From CADEGL01 sp050180485 (GTDB lineage: Bacteria; Pseudomonadota; Alphaproteobacteria; CADEGL01): a stretch of DNA of 64,000 nt. The notes beneath the pieces are model-generated. The model did no database searches and was not told where the DNA came from. It saw only the letters and a list, made by a program, of their open reading frames with translations. The position numbers were made by a program, and so were the translations under genes. Below, in pieces: positions 1-8,967 of the stretch. Every line of letters starts with the position of its first letter. Positions within the stretch are counted from its first letter, which is position 1. Where the stretch lies: positions 62,001 through 126,000 of the forward strand of contig JBFXED010000004.1 in the NCBI GenBank assembly GCA_050180485.1, in the 5' to 3' direction.

Positions 1-1885
1 CCTCGCCGCCACCACGCAGGCGCAAATCCTCCTCCGCGATGCGAAACCCGTCTTCCGTCTCGCGCATGATCGACAGACGTGCCCGCGCCGTCTCGCCGGG
101 CGAACCGTAATAGACCAGTAGGCAGGTCGAAGGCTTGTCGCCGCGCCCGACCCGTCCGCGCAGCTGGTGGAGTTGCGCGAGGCCGAAGCGCTCCGCATGC
201 TCGATCACCATCACCGTGGCCGCCGGGACATCCACGCCTACCTCGATCACCGTCGTCGCGACCAACAGATCGACTGCACCTTCGGCGAAAGCCGCCATCA
301 TGGCGTCCTTGTCCGCGCCCTTCATGCGGCCGTGCACCAGTCCCACGCGCATGGCGCCGAAACGTTCCGACAGCTGGGCATGGCGGTCAGTCGCCGCGGC
401 CAAGTCGACCAGTTCGGATTCATCGACCAGCGGACAGACCCAATAGACCTTGGCGCCCCTGTCGAGCGCGCGCCCCACCGCCGCGACGACATCGTCCAGC
501 CGTGCCGACGGGATCGTGCGCGTGTCGACCGGCTTGCGGCCCGCCGGCTTCTCTGTCAGGCGCGAGACATCCATGTCACCGAAGGCCGCCAATTGAAGCG
601 TGCGCGGGATAGGCGTCGCCGTCATCACCAGCACGTCGGTACCACGCCCCTTGGCCGTCAGCATCAAGCGCTCGTGGACGCCAAAGCGATGCTGCTCGTC
701 GATCACGGCCAGCGCCAGATCGTGAAAAGCCACGTCGTCCTGAAACAAGGCGTGGGTGCCGACGGCGATGGGAATCTCGCCGCTGGCCAACCCATCCAGC
801 ATGGACTGGCGCGCCTTTCCCTTGTCGCGTCCGGTCAGGACGGCCAGGCGCAGACCCAACTTCTCCACCAAGGGCGCGATGGTTGCCATATGCTGACGCG
901 CCAGAATTTCCGTCGGCGCCATCAAGACGGCCTGCCGTCCGGCCTCGATCGCTGCCAGCATGGCCAGAAAGGCCACCACCGTCTTGCCGCTGCCCACGTC
1001 GCCTTGCAGCAAGCGCAGCATGCGCGAGTCCTTGGCCATGTCGCCGGTGATCTCGGCCACGGCCTCCGCCTGCGAAGTGGTTAGGTGATAGGGAAGGGCC
1101 GCAATGCATTTCGCCCGCAAACCACCATCGCCCATGGTGGCCACACCGGGCAACGAGCGGTATGCCTCGCGGACGAGCAACAGCGCGATCTGGCTGGCCA
1201 GCAGCTCGTCATAGGCCAGCCGCATGCGCGGCGGCACGGTCGGCTGCAAATCGTCGTGACTGGCCGGCGCGTGGAGAGAGACGACCGCGTCGCGCCAAGC
1301 CGGCCATTGCATCCGTTCGCGCCCTGCGGGATCGAGCCATTCGTCCAAAGGCGGCGCCAGCGCGGTGGCCTCGGCGATGATCCGTCCCAGCGTCTTCAGG
1401 GTCAGGCCTGCGGTCAGGCCGTAAACCGGCTCGAGGCGCGGCAGCTTGCCGATATCCTCCATCGGCACGATGTGGTCGGGATGCGTCATCTGCACCCGGT
1501 CGTTGAAATGCTCGATCTTGCCGCTGACCGCGCGCTCCTCGCCCTCCGGCAAGGCCTTGGCCACATAGTCGCCCTTCACATTGAAGAAGACCAGATCCAT
1601 CGACCCGGTCTCGTCCGTGCAGGTCACCTTGTAGGGCAGGCGGGGACGGTTGCGCGGCGGCGGCCTGTGCTTGCCGACCGTGACCACCAACGTGGCCATG
1701 GCCCCGTCTGGCGCGTCGGCGATCTTGGGCGAAAAACGCCGGTCGATCAGGCCAACCGGCAGATGCCACAGCAAGTCGATGACTCGCCCGCCCGCGACCT
1801 TCTCCAGAAGCGCGGCATTGCGCGGCCCCACCCCGGAAAGCGAGGTCGTCGACGCAAAAAGGGGAAACAGGACTTGCGGGCGCAT
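1..1885 (-). CDS. recG: ATP-dependent DNA helicase RecG (3' end beyond the left edge)
   Basis: RecG remodels stalled replication forks and branched DNA as a 3'-5' double-strand translocase in the cytoplasm. The gene runs leftward and leaves the window, so about 628 codons are visible of a family length near 690. An N-terminal wedge/OB region comes first. Then Walker A GDVGSGKT lies near residue 295, the DEQH box near 396 and TATPIPR near 420, followed by the VEVGVDVPAATVMVIEHAERFG-type helicase C region and QLRGRVGR. The start is the ATG at 1885, which opens MRPQVLFPLF; no strong ribosome site is seen. It is divergent from sdhE-mfd with an 87-bp gap. Mfd shares the RecG-type motor, but the wedge domain and the lack of a UvrB-like module mark this one as RecG. 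Confidence 0.96.
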   Translation of the reverse strand, partial: MRPQVLFPLFASTTSLSGVGPRNAALLEKVAGGRVIDLLWHLPVGLIDRRFSPKIADAPDGAMATLVVTVGKHRPPPRNRPRLPYKVTCTDETGSMDLVFFNVKGDYVAKALPEGEERAVSGKIEHFNDRVQMTHPDHIVPMEDIGKLPRLEPVYGLTAGLTLKTLGRIIAEATALAPPLDEWLDPAGRERMQWPAWRDAVVSLHAPASHDDLQPTVPPRMRLAYDELLASQIALLLVREAYRSLPGVATMGDGGLRAKCIAALPYHLTTSQAEAVAEITGDMAKDSRMLRLLQGDVGSGKTVVAFLAMLAAIEAGRQAVLMAPTEILARQHMATIAPLVEKLGLRLAVLTGRDKGKARQSMLDGLASGEIPIAVGTHALFQDDVAFHDLALAVIDEQHRFGVHERLMLTAKGRGTDVLVMTATPIPRTLQLAAFGDMDVSRLTEKPAGRKPVDTRTIPSARLDDVVAAVGRALDRGAKVYWVCPLVDESELVDLAAATDRHAQLSERFGAMRVGLVHGRMKGADKDAMMAAFAEGAVDLLVATTVIEVGVDVPAATVMVIEHAERFGLAQLHQLRGRVGRGDKPSTCLLVYYGSPGETARARLSIMRETEDGFRIAEEDLRLRGGGE

Positions 1886-1972
1886 GAAGCCCCAGGATAT
1901 CTCACGGCCGGTGGAACGACGGCCGGCTGCCGCATGTTCCTATCTATCCTACGTGGGCCCGTGGGCGACACA

Positions 1973-2245
1973 ATGACCGAGAGTAACGAGGTGCGCCGGA
2001 AACGCGCCCTCTACCGAAGCTGGCACCGCGGCACGCGCGAGTTGGATGAGATCCTTGGCCCGTTCGCGGAGCAGCACGTGAACGCCATGGCCGGGCCGCA
2101 GCTCGACCAGTACGAGATGCTGCTCGAGCACCCCGACCCCGAGCTTTTCGCCTGGTTCGTCGAGCGCGAACCTGTGCCGCCCGAACACCGGAGCGAAATC
2201 CTTTCTATGGTCCTGGCCTTCACGGCGGCCAAGGGGCGGCCATGA
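1973..2245 (+). CDS. sdhE: Succinate dehydrogenase assembly factor SdhE (FAD assembly factor, DUF339)
   Basis: This 90-residue protein belongs to the SdhE/YgfY/SDHAF2 family, which helps attach FAD covalently to the SdhA flavoprotein of complex II. The N-terminal helix carries the family RGxxE motif (RGTRELD, near residue 20), and the rest (EQYEMLLEHPDPELFAWF-like stretch) matches the family's helical bundle. The ATG at 1973 gives the normal family length of 85-95 residues; the open frame continues far upstream but only as antisense of recG. Its stop overlaps the mfd start (ATGA at 2242-2245), so the two are probably co-transcribed and translationally coupled. The pairing beside recG and mfd is common in Alphaproteobacteria and does not itself imply a repair role. 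Confidence 0.93.
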   Translation: MTESNEVRRKRALYRSWHRGTRELDEILGPFAEQHVNAMAGPQLDQYEMLLEHPDPELFAWFVEREPVPPEHRSEILSMVLAFTAAKGRP

Positions 2246-5200
2246 AGCTGCCCGCCAACCTGCTGGCCAAACCGGGGCTGGTCACCGTCGGTGGTGCACC
2301 CGAAGGGGTGGACGCTCTGTCGCTGGCCACCTTCGTCGCGTCCAAGCCCGGCCAGGATGTCCTGCACTTGGCGCGCGACGACCAGCATATGGCGCGCATA
2401 GCGGCGTCCCTGGCGTTCTTCGCGCCCGACGTCGAAATCCTGACCTTCCCGGCTTGGGATTGCCTGCCCTATGACCGCGTCTCGCCCAACGGCGAAGTGG
2501 TCAGCCGTCGCGTCGACACACTGACCCGGCTAGCAGGGCCGCGTCCGCCGGGGGCGCGCATCGTGATCGCGACGATCAACGCCTTCCTGCAGCGCGTGCC
2601 CGCACACGCGGTCTTCGCCGACACCAGCCTGGTCCTGAAGCGCGGTGGGAAGTTGGGTCAGGACGATCTAATCGCGTTCCTCAACGCCAACGGCTATGGG
2701 CGCGTCGAGACGGTGCGCGAGCCCGGCGAATATGCGATCCGTGGCGGGCTGTTGGACCTGTTCGCGACCGGCGCGGAAGAGCCCGTGCGCATCGACCTGT
2801 TCGGCGACGTGATCGAGAATCTGCGCGGCTTCGATCCGTTGAGCCAGCGCAGCACGGAAGAGCTGGCGGAGATCGCCCTGCGCCCAGTCGGCGAGATGCT
2901 CTTGAACGCGCCGTCGATCGAGCGCTTCCGGACCGGCTACCGGGAATTGTTCGGCGCGCCCTCGGCCGAGGACGGGCTGTACGAGGCCGTCAGCGCCGGA
3001 CGCCGCTATGTCGGCATGGAACATTGGCTGCCGCTATTCCACGAAAAACTCGAAACGCTGGCCGATTATCTCCCCGATGCGGTGATCACGCTGGAACACC
3101 AGGTGGTGGAGGCGGCGGACACACGGCTGGAGCAGATCGAGGAGTTCTATGCCGCCCGGCGCGATCAAATGGCCGCCGCCCGGCCGCGCAAGCGCGCCGA
3201 CGACTTGCATGCCGCCGCGATCTACAATCCGCTGCCGCCGGACCGGCTGTATCTGACCGAGGGCGAGTGGCGTGGCGTCCTGAAAAGCCGGCCGAGCGCG
3301 ACATTCTCGCCGTTCGACGCGCCGGGCGACGGATCCGACGCGGGCGGGCGTAAAGGCCCGGATTTCGCCGAAGCGCGCGCACGCGCGGACTCTAACCTGT
3401 TCGACGCCGTACGCAGCCATATCGCGGATCAGCAGGCGGCCGGACGCCATGTCGTGATCGCGGCCTATAGCGTGGGCTCACGCGACCGGTTGGGCGGGCT
3501 CCTGCGCGAGCACGGACTCGAAACCGCGCAACCCGCCGCGGATTGGCATGCGGCGTTGGCCGTGCCGGCGCCCGCCGTGGCCATGGTCGTCCTGGGCCTC
3601 GAAGGCGGCTTCACGACCACCGAATACGCGGTCCTGACCGAACAGGACATCCTGGGCGACCGCATGGCGCGCTCGACGAAGCCGCGCCGCAAGTCGGACA
3701 AGTTCATCACCGAGGCGTCGAGCCTGGCGCCGGGCGATCTGGTCGTCCATGTCGAGCACGGCGTGGGGCGCTATGACGGGCTGATCACGCTAGATGTCGG
3801 CGGCGCGCCGCACGACTGCCTGTGTGTGATCTACGACGGCGGCGACAAGCTGTTCGTCCCGGTCGAGAACATCGAAGTCCTCTCGCGTTTCGGCTCGGAG
3901 GAGGGGCAGGCGCCACTCGACAAACTGGGCGGAGCGGCGTGGCAGTCGCGCAAGGCGCGCGTCAAGAAGCGCATCCTCGAGATCGCCGGCCAACTCATCC
4001 GCATCGCCGCCGCCCGCCACGTGAAGACCGCGCCGGTCATGCATCCTGCCGAGGGCCTCTACGGCGAGTTCTGCGCGCGCTTCCCCTATCCCGAGACCGA
4101 CGACCAGCTCTCGGCCATCGAAGACGTGATGAACGACCTGGCGTCAGGCAAACCGATGGACCGGCTGATTTGCGGCGACGTCGGCTTCGGCAAGACCGAG
4201 GTCGCCCTGCGCGCGGTCTTCACGGCCGCTTTGTCCGGCTATCAGGCGGCCATCGCCGTGCCGACCACGCTCTTGGCCCGCCAGCATTTCGCGACCTTCT
4301 CCGCGCGCTTCAAAGGACTGCCGGTCAAGGTGGCGCAGCTTTCACGCCTGGTCTCAGCCAAGGACGCGGCAGCGGTGAAAGCGGGCCTTGCCTCGGGCGA
4401 GATCAATATCGTCGTCGGTACCCACGCCATCCTGGCCAAATCGATCCAGTTCAAGAATCTCGGCCTCGTGGTGGTCGATGAAGAGCAGCATTTCGGCGTG
4501 CAGCAGAAGGAGAGGCTGAAGGAGCTGCGCACCGACGTGCATATGCTGACGCTGACGGCCACGCCCATTCCGCGCACGCTCCAGCTCGCGCTCACCGGCG
4601 TGCGCGACATGAGCCTAATCGCGACCCCGCCCGTGGATCGGCTGGCCGTGCGCACCTTCGTGATGCCCTACGACCCCGTTATCCTGCGCGAGGCGATCCA
4701 GCGCGAACGGACACGGGGCGGGCAGGTCTTCTACGTCTGCCCGCGCATCGAGGATCTGGGCCAAGTACGCAACCGCTTGGCGGAATTGGTGCCCGACGTG
4801 AAGGTAGCCGTGGCCCACGGTCAGATGGCGCCGACGGCGCTCGAGAACGTCATGACGGCATTCTACGACCGCGCCTACGACGTGCTGCTCAGCACCAACA
4901 TCGTCGAATCGGGCCTCGACATCCCGACCGCCAACACCCTCGTCATCCACCGCGCCGACATGTTCGGCCTGTCGCAGCTTTACCAGCTTCGCGGCCGCAT
5001 CGGCCGCTCGAAGGTACGCGCCTATGCCTACCTGACGATCCCGCAGGCGCGCGTCCTGCGCGAGGGCGCCGACCGGCGCCTACAGGTCATGCAGACGCTG
5101 GATACGCTGGGCGCGGGCTTCACGCTGGCCAGCCATGACATGGACATCCGCGGTGCGGGCAATCTTTTGGGCGAGGAACAGTCGGGCCACATCCGCGAGG

Positions 5201-5751
5201 TCGGCATCGAGCTGTACCAGAACATGCTGGAGGAGGCGGTCGCCGAATTGCGCGCCAGCGGCGGCGAGATCGCGGCGCCCCATGCCGAATGGACGCCCCA
5301 GATCACCGTCGGCACCTCGGTCCTCATTCCAGAAACCTATGTGCGCGATCTGGGCGTCCGGCTCGGCCTCTACCGCCGATTGGCCACGCTGCAGAACCGG
5401 AGCGACATCGACTCCTTCGCCGCCGAGCTGATCGACCGTTTTGGCTCCTTACCGCAAGAGGTCAAAAACCTGCTTGAAGTAATGGAAATCAAACAGCTTT
5501 GTATGGCAGCTGGAGTCGAGAAGCTGGACGCGGGCCCGCGCGGCGCCGTGGTCGCTTTCCGCAACAACCGCTTCGCCAATCCGGATCGGCTAGTGGCCCT
5601 GATTCAGCAAGAAAAGGGCGCCGCGAAACTGCGCCCCGATCACAAGCTGGTGTTCAGCCGGGATTGGGGCCAGCAGGTCCAACGTATCGCGGGATTGCAG
5701 AAGCTTGTGCAAAGCCTCGCGGACGCGGCGGCGCCGAAGCAGGCGGCCTAG
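2242..5751 (+). CDS. mfd: Transcription-repair coupling factor Mfd
   Basis: Mfd removes RNA polymerase stalled at DNA lesions and recruits UvrA for strand-specific excision repair. The 1169-residue length is usual. Visible in order are a UvrB-homology module (residues about 20-330), the RNA polymerase-interacting/CarD-like domain beginning LVVHVEHGVGRYDGL near residue 500, Walker A GDVGFGKTEVA near 645, the DEEQ box near 745, TATPIPRTLQ near 772, the second RecA-like domain with STNIVESGLDIP, and a C-terminal TRCF domain. The start is the ATG overlapping the sdhE stop. Its own stop overlaps, on the other strand, the end of a decayed gene. Confidence 0.98.
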   Translation: MKLPANLLAKPGLVTVGGAPEGVDALSLATFVASKPGQDVLHLARDDQHMARIAASLAFFAPDVEILTFPAWDCLPYDRVSPNGEVVSRRVDTLTRLAGPRPPGARIVIATINAFLQRVPAHAVFADTSLVLKRGGKLGQDDLIAFLNANGYGRVETVREPGEYAIRGGLLDLFATGAEEPVRIDLFGDVIENLRGFDPLSQRSTEELAEIALRPVGEMLLNAPSIERFRTGYRELFGAPSAEDGLYEAVSAGRRYVGMEHWLPLFHEKLETLADYLPDAVITLEHQVVEAADTRLEQIEEFYAARRDQMAAARPRKRADDLHAAAIYNPLPPDRLYLTEGEWRGVLKSRPSATFSPFDAPGDGSDAGGRKGPDFAEARARADSNLFDAVRSHIADQQAAGRHVVIAAYSVGSRDRLGGLLREHGLETAQPAADWHAALAVPAPAVAMVVLGLEGGFTTTEYAVLTEQDILGDRMARSTKPRRKSDKFITEASSLAPGDLVVHVEHGVGRYDGLITLDVGGAPHDCLCVIYDGGDKLFVPVENIEVLSRFGSEEGQAPLDKLGGAAWQSRKARVKKRILEIAGQLIRIAAARHVKTAPVMHPAEGLYGEFCARFPYPETDDQLSAIEDVMNDLASGKPMDRLICGDVGFGKTEVALRAVFTAALSGYQAAIAVPTTLLARQHFATFSARFKGLPVKVAQLSRLVSAKDAAAVKAGLASGEINIVVGTHAILAKSIQFKNLGLVVVDEEQHFGVQQKERLKELRTDVHMLTLTATPIPRTLQLALTGVRDMSLIATPPVDRLAVRTFVMPYDPVILREAIQRERTRGGQVFYVCPRIEDLGQVRNRLAELVPDVKVAVAHGQMAPTALENVMTAFYDRAYDVLLSTNIVESGLDIPTANTLVIHRADMFGLSQLYQLRGRIGRSKVRAYAYLTIPQARVLREGADRRLQVMQTLDTLGAGFTLASHDMDIRGAGNLLGEEQSGHIREVGIELYQNMLEEAVAELRASGGEIAAPHAEWTPQITVGTSVLIPETYVRDLGVRLGLYRRLATLQNRSDIDSFAAELIDRFGSLPQEVKNLLEVMEIKQLCMAAGVEKLDAGPRGAVVAFRNNRFANPDRLVALIQQEKGAAKLRPDHKLVFSRDWGQQVQRIAGLQKLVQSLADAAAPKQAA

Positions 5752-6064
5752 CCCTTCGTCCGCTCGATCAGGGTGTTCGACGGCTCCGCGGTCGGCGCTT
5801 GCATCTTGCGGGCCTGCTCCACGCCGGCAACCGGCAGGTTGTCCGCGTCCGGCGCAGGCCGGGAATGAAATCGTGGGCATAGAAATCCTGGACCTCCGCG
5901 CGGTTGCGGCCGCCGGTCATCACGGGAACATGGTTGAGATGCGGCGCCGGGGTCATCGTCGCCATGGTGGCGGTCACGTCGTGCTGTTCGAACTCCGCGC
6001 GGACATGACGGTCGAAGAGATCGACCAAGGCCTGCTGCTCGGAAGTAAGCGTATCGCTTTCCAT
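5748..6064 (-). pseudogene. Decayed SnoaL-like (NTF2 superfamily) protein with an internal deletion
   Basis: The first roughly 70 codons from the ATG at 6064 read as a good SnoaL-like protein (NHVPVMTGG, EVQDFYAHDFIPG). The frame then becomes arginine-rich nonsense from about 5860. The C-terminal piece of the same family continues in the next frame (DNLPVAGVEQARKM ... AEPSNTLIER), ending at the TAG at 5748-5750. In family members I know the two parts are separated by about 60-70 residues (the MDWMLPG / HEHIYWDQASVL region), which is absent here. The simplest reading is an internal deletion that also shifted the frame. It lies 27 bp downstream of the FrnE-like gene and was probably its operon partner. 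Confidence 0.72.
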
Positions 6065-6091
6065 GCGTGTTTCCCCCGGAGACGACGGCGG

Positions 6092-6775
6092 TCAGGACGC
6101 CGTCGGGCTGCTCGGCGCTCCGGCCGCATCCTGATCCTGGGCGACCGTTCCACGGGCGGCCGCCGTGGCGAAAGCCTGCTGGAAGACGTCCGGCGGCTGG
6201 GCACCCGACAGAACGACCGAGCGCTCGATGATGAAGCAAGGCACACCCTGGATGCCCAGCTCACGCGCGAAGGCGTCCTCGGCGCGCACGCGGTCCAGAT
6301 CCGCGTCGGTTTCGAGATAGGCGTGGATTTCGTCCCGGTCCATGCCGGCGTCGCGCGCCACGTCCGACACCACCGTCAGATCGCCAATGTCGCGCCCTTC
6401 CTCGAAATAGGCGCGGAACAAGCCGTCCACGGCCTCGTTCTGCCGCCCCATCTTGCCCGCGATGCGGATCAGGCGATGGGACATCAACGTATTGGGCGTG
6501 CGCTTGATGCGATCGAACGCAAACGCGATGCCCTCCTCGCGACCCGCGTCCACGATCGGCGCATAGACGCGCTCCGCGCGCTCGCGCGAGCCAAATTTCT
6601 TGGCCAAGTAGGTCTCGCGCTCCATGCCTTCGACAGGCATGTCCGGGTTCAGCTGGAACGGCCGCCAGCCGATCCACGCATGCGGCCCATCGCTCGCCGC
6701 CAACGCGCGCTCGAGACGGCGCTTGCCGATGTAGCACCACGGACAAATCGTGTCTGAGACGACGTCGATCTGCAT
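6092..6775 (-). CDS. DsbA family oxidoreductase, FrnE type
   Basis: This 227-residue protein has the FrnE/2-hydroxychromene-2-carboxylate isomerase-like thioredoxin fold of the DsbA family. The active-site CPWC (residues 12-15) follows the first beta strand MQIDVVSDTI. A helical insertion occupies the middle, and the cis-proline region GVPCFII sits near residue 175. There is no signal peptide, so it acts in the cytoplasm, probably as a thiol-disulfide oxidoreductase or isomerase under oxidative stress. It starts at the ATG at 6775. The low-complexity tail (AAGAPSSPTAS) is not part of the fold. The decayed SnoaL-like gene follows at once. Confidence 0.9.
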   Translation of the reverse strand: MQIDVVSDTICPWCYIGKRRLERALAASDGPHAWIGWRPFQLNPDMPVEGMERETYLAKKFGSRERAERVYAPIVDAGREEGIAFAFDRIKRTPNTLMSHRLIRIAGKMGRQNEAVDGLFRAYFEEGRDIGDLTVVSDVARDAGMDRDEIHAYLETDADLDRVRAEDAFARELGIQGVPCFIIERSVVLSGAQPPDVFQQAFATAAARGTVAQDQDAAGAPSSPTAS

Positions 6776-6940
6776 AGAAGAAGCTTAGCGCCGGGGCGGG
6801 ACGATATCCATGACAAGGATTCGTCTTTTAAGCGACCGGTGGCGCAGCATTTTTTCTTGCTCCATCTTCCCGCGCGTGGTTAGGAACCGGGTTGGCGCGC
6901 ATCACGCCCAGCACTCATTCGCATTCTCGGTGATCTCCGC

Positions 6941-7717
6941 ATGTCCGCTTCCTCTCCGATCTTCGATATCTCAAAGGAACGCATCCTTGTCACCGGGGCG
7001 ACCAGCGGCCTGGGCCTTCACTTCGCGCGCATGCTTGCGCGGAAGGGCGCGGCTCTGGCGCTCTCGGCGCGGCGCAAGGACAAGCTCGACGCGCTCAAGA
7101 CCGAGATCGAGGGCGCGGGCGGGACTGCCCATGCCGTCGCCATCGACGTGATGTCGGGCGAGAGCGTGCGCGCGGGCCTGGCCGAGGCCGACGACAAGCT
7201 GGGTGGCATCAGTGTCCTGATCAACAACGCCGGCATCGCCATCGTGAAGCCGATTCTGGAATATACCGAGGACGAGTGGGACCAGGTGGTGGGCACGAAC
7301 CTGCGCGGCGCCTGGCTGATGGCCCAAGGTGCGGCCAAGGCCATGGTCGCACGGGGCGCGGGCGGCAATATCGTCAACATCGCCTCGGTCCTGGGCTTGC
7401 GCCCGATCGGCCAGGTGCCGGCCTATACCGCGGCGAAGGCTGGCCTGATCCACCTGAGCAAGACGATGGCCATGGAGTTGGCCAAGGAGAATATCCGCGT
7501 CAACGTCCTGGCGCCGGGTTATATCGAAACCGAGATGAACCGGCCGTTCTGGTCCAGCAAGGGCGGCCTGGCGCTCATCTCCCGCATTCCGCAGAAGCGG
7601 GTCGGCCAGCCCGAAGACCTGGACGGCGCCTTGCTTCTCCTGGCCTCGCAGGCCTCGCGCTTCATGACCGGCAGCGTCGTGGTCGTGGACGGCGGCCATC
7701 TCTGCAGCACGATGTAA
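6941..7717 (+). CDS. SDR family NAD(P)-dependent oxidoreductase
   Basis: A classical short-chain dehydrogenase of 258 residues. The cofactor motif TGATSGLG is near residues 18-25, NNAG near 92, the catalytic serine is in NIASVLG, and YxxxK is YTAAK near residue 163. C-terminal features (ETEMNRPF, GSVVVVDGGH) are typical of 3-oxoacyl-ACP reductase-like members. The start at the ATG 6941 gives a normal N-terminus (MSASSPIFDISKERILVTG). It is followed after 32 bp by an acyl-CoA dehydrogenase gene, so the pair probably works in acyl-CoA or fatty-acid oxidation. The substrate is not identifiable. Confidence 0.9.
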   Translation: MSASSPIFDISKERILVTGATSGLGLHFARMLARKGAALALSARRKDKLDALKTEIEGAGGTAHAVAIDVMSGESVRAGLAEADDKLGGISVLINNAGIAIVKPILEYTEDEWDQVVGTNLRGAWLMAQGAAKAMVARGAGGNIVNIASVLGLRPIGQVPAYTAAKAGLIHLSKTMAMELAKENIRVNVLAPGYIETEMNRPFWSSKGGLALISRIPQKRVGQPEDLDGALLLLASQASRFMTGSVVVVDGGHLCSTM

Positions 7718-7749
7718 CGAGTCCTCTTCATCCAGAATTGGAGCCGACC

Positions 7750-8967
7750 ATGGATTTCACCCTGTCGCCCGAGATCGAGAGCTACTGCAAGCGCATCCGC
7801 GCCTTCGTCGAAAAGCACGTGATGCCGCTGGAGTTGGATCCAGCGAATTACGACGAGGGCGAGAACATCAAGGACTCCGTCTTGGAGCCGCTGCGCGCGA
7901 AGGCCAGGGCCGAAGGCCTGTGGGCGCTTCAAATGCCGAAGGAACGGGGCGGGCAGGGTCTGTCCGTCGCCGGTATGGCCGCGACCTACGAGGAGATGGG
8001 CCGATCCATCTTCGGGCCCGTGGTCTTCAACTGCGCGGCACCCGACGACGGCAACATGATCCTGCTGAACAAGATTGGCACCGAACAGCAGAAGAAGCGC
8101 TGGTTGCAGCCGATCATCGACGGCAAGGTGCGCTCGGCCTTCGTCATGACCGAGCCGATGCCGGGCGGTGGCTCCGATCCCACGGTGATGCTCACGCGCG
8201 CCGAGCGGAAGGGTAACGACCGCTGGACCATCAGCGGCCGCAAATGGTTCTCGACCGGCGCGGGCGTGGCGCAGCATTTCATCGTCATCGCCAAGACCTC
8301 GGACGACAAGCGCAAGGGCCTGACGGCGTTCCTGTTCGACCGCGACCAGCCGGGCTGGGAAATCCTGCGCAAGATCAAGATCATGGGGCCAGAGGAGCAT
8401 GGCGGCCATTGCGAGGTGCGCTTCGACGCCTTGGAGGTTCCCGACGAGAACCGCCTGATGGAGATCGGCGATGGCCTCAAGGTGACTCAGATTCGCCTCG
8501 GCACGGCGCGCTTGACCCATTGCATGCGGTGGCTGGGCATGGCCAAGCGGGCGCTCGAAATTTGCACGCCCTACGTCAAGGAGCGCGTCTCCTTCGGCAC
8601 CAAGCTGGCCGACCACGAAGGCGTGCAATGGATGCTGGGCGAAGCGGCGATGGACATCGAGATCGGCCGCCTCTTGACCATGCACGCGGCCTGGAAGCTC
8701 GACCAAGGCGATTTCGCGCGCAAGGAAGTTTCCATGGCCAAGGTCGCGGTCGCCGACGTGCTGCATAAGGCGGTCGACACGGCCATCCAGCTCATGGGTG
8801 CCAAGGGCTATTCGGGCGATACAAAGCTGGAGTGGATGTACCGCTATGCGCGCTGCGCGCGGCTGGTCGACGGTGCGTCCGAGGTCCACAAGATGGTCCT
8901 GGCACGCAACCTCATGGCCGAAGGAATGGACTTCTGGCGGTGGGGCGCCGGTTCTACCAACCGTTGA
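7750..8967 (+). CDS. Acyl-CoA dehydrogenase family protein
   Basis: A 405-residue FAD flavoenzyme that would introduce a trans-2,3 double bond into an acyl-CoA. The N-terminal helical domain (residues 1-125), middle beta domain (AFVMTEPMPGGGSDP near 135, WFSTGAG) and C-terminal helical domain (RVSFGTKLADHEGVQWML; IQLMGAKGYSGDTKLEWMYR) are all present. The end VDGASEVHKMVLARN replaces the usual 'EGTxEI' by DGASEV, as in the longer-chain or CaiA/FadE-like branch. The start is the ATG at 7750; the frame is open upstream only in antisense to the SDR. Its last 14 bases overlap the convergent PLP-enzyme gene. Confidence 0.93.
   Translation: MDFTLSPEIESYCKRIRAFVEKHVMPLELDPANYDEGENIKDSVLEPLRAKARAEGLWALQMPKERGGQGLSVAGMAATYEEMGRSIFGPVVFNCAAPDDGNMILLNKIGTEQQKKRWLQPIIDGKVRSAFVMTEPMPGGGSDPTVMLTRAERKGNDRWTISGRKWFSTGAGVAQHFIVIAKTSDDKRKGLTAFLFDRDQPGWEILRKIKIMGPEEHGGHCEVRFDALEVPDENRLMEIGDGLKVTQIRLGTARLTHCMRWLGMAKRALEICTPYVKERVSFGTKLADHEGVQWMLGEAAMDIEIGRLLTMHAAWKLDQGDFARKEVSMAKVAVADVLHKAVDTAIQLMGAKGYSGDTKLEWMYRYARCARLVDGASEVHKMVLARNLMAEGMDFWRWGAGSTNR

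Noticed and set aside
167..1084. A 305-codon plus-strand frame near the left edge
   Set aside because: It is the antisense of recG, whose helicase motifs are clear on the minus strand.
6891..6915. A GGAAC box upstream of the first SDR gene
   Set aside because: No GTT occurs at 17 or 18 bases downstream, so it is not an EcfG-type promoter.
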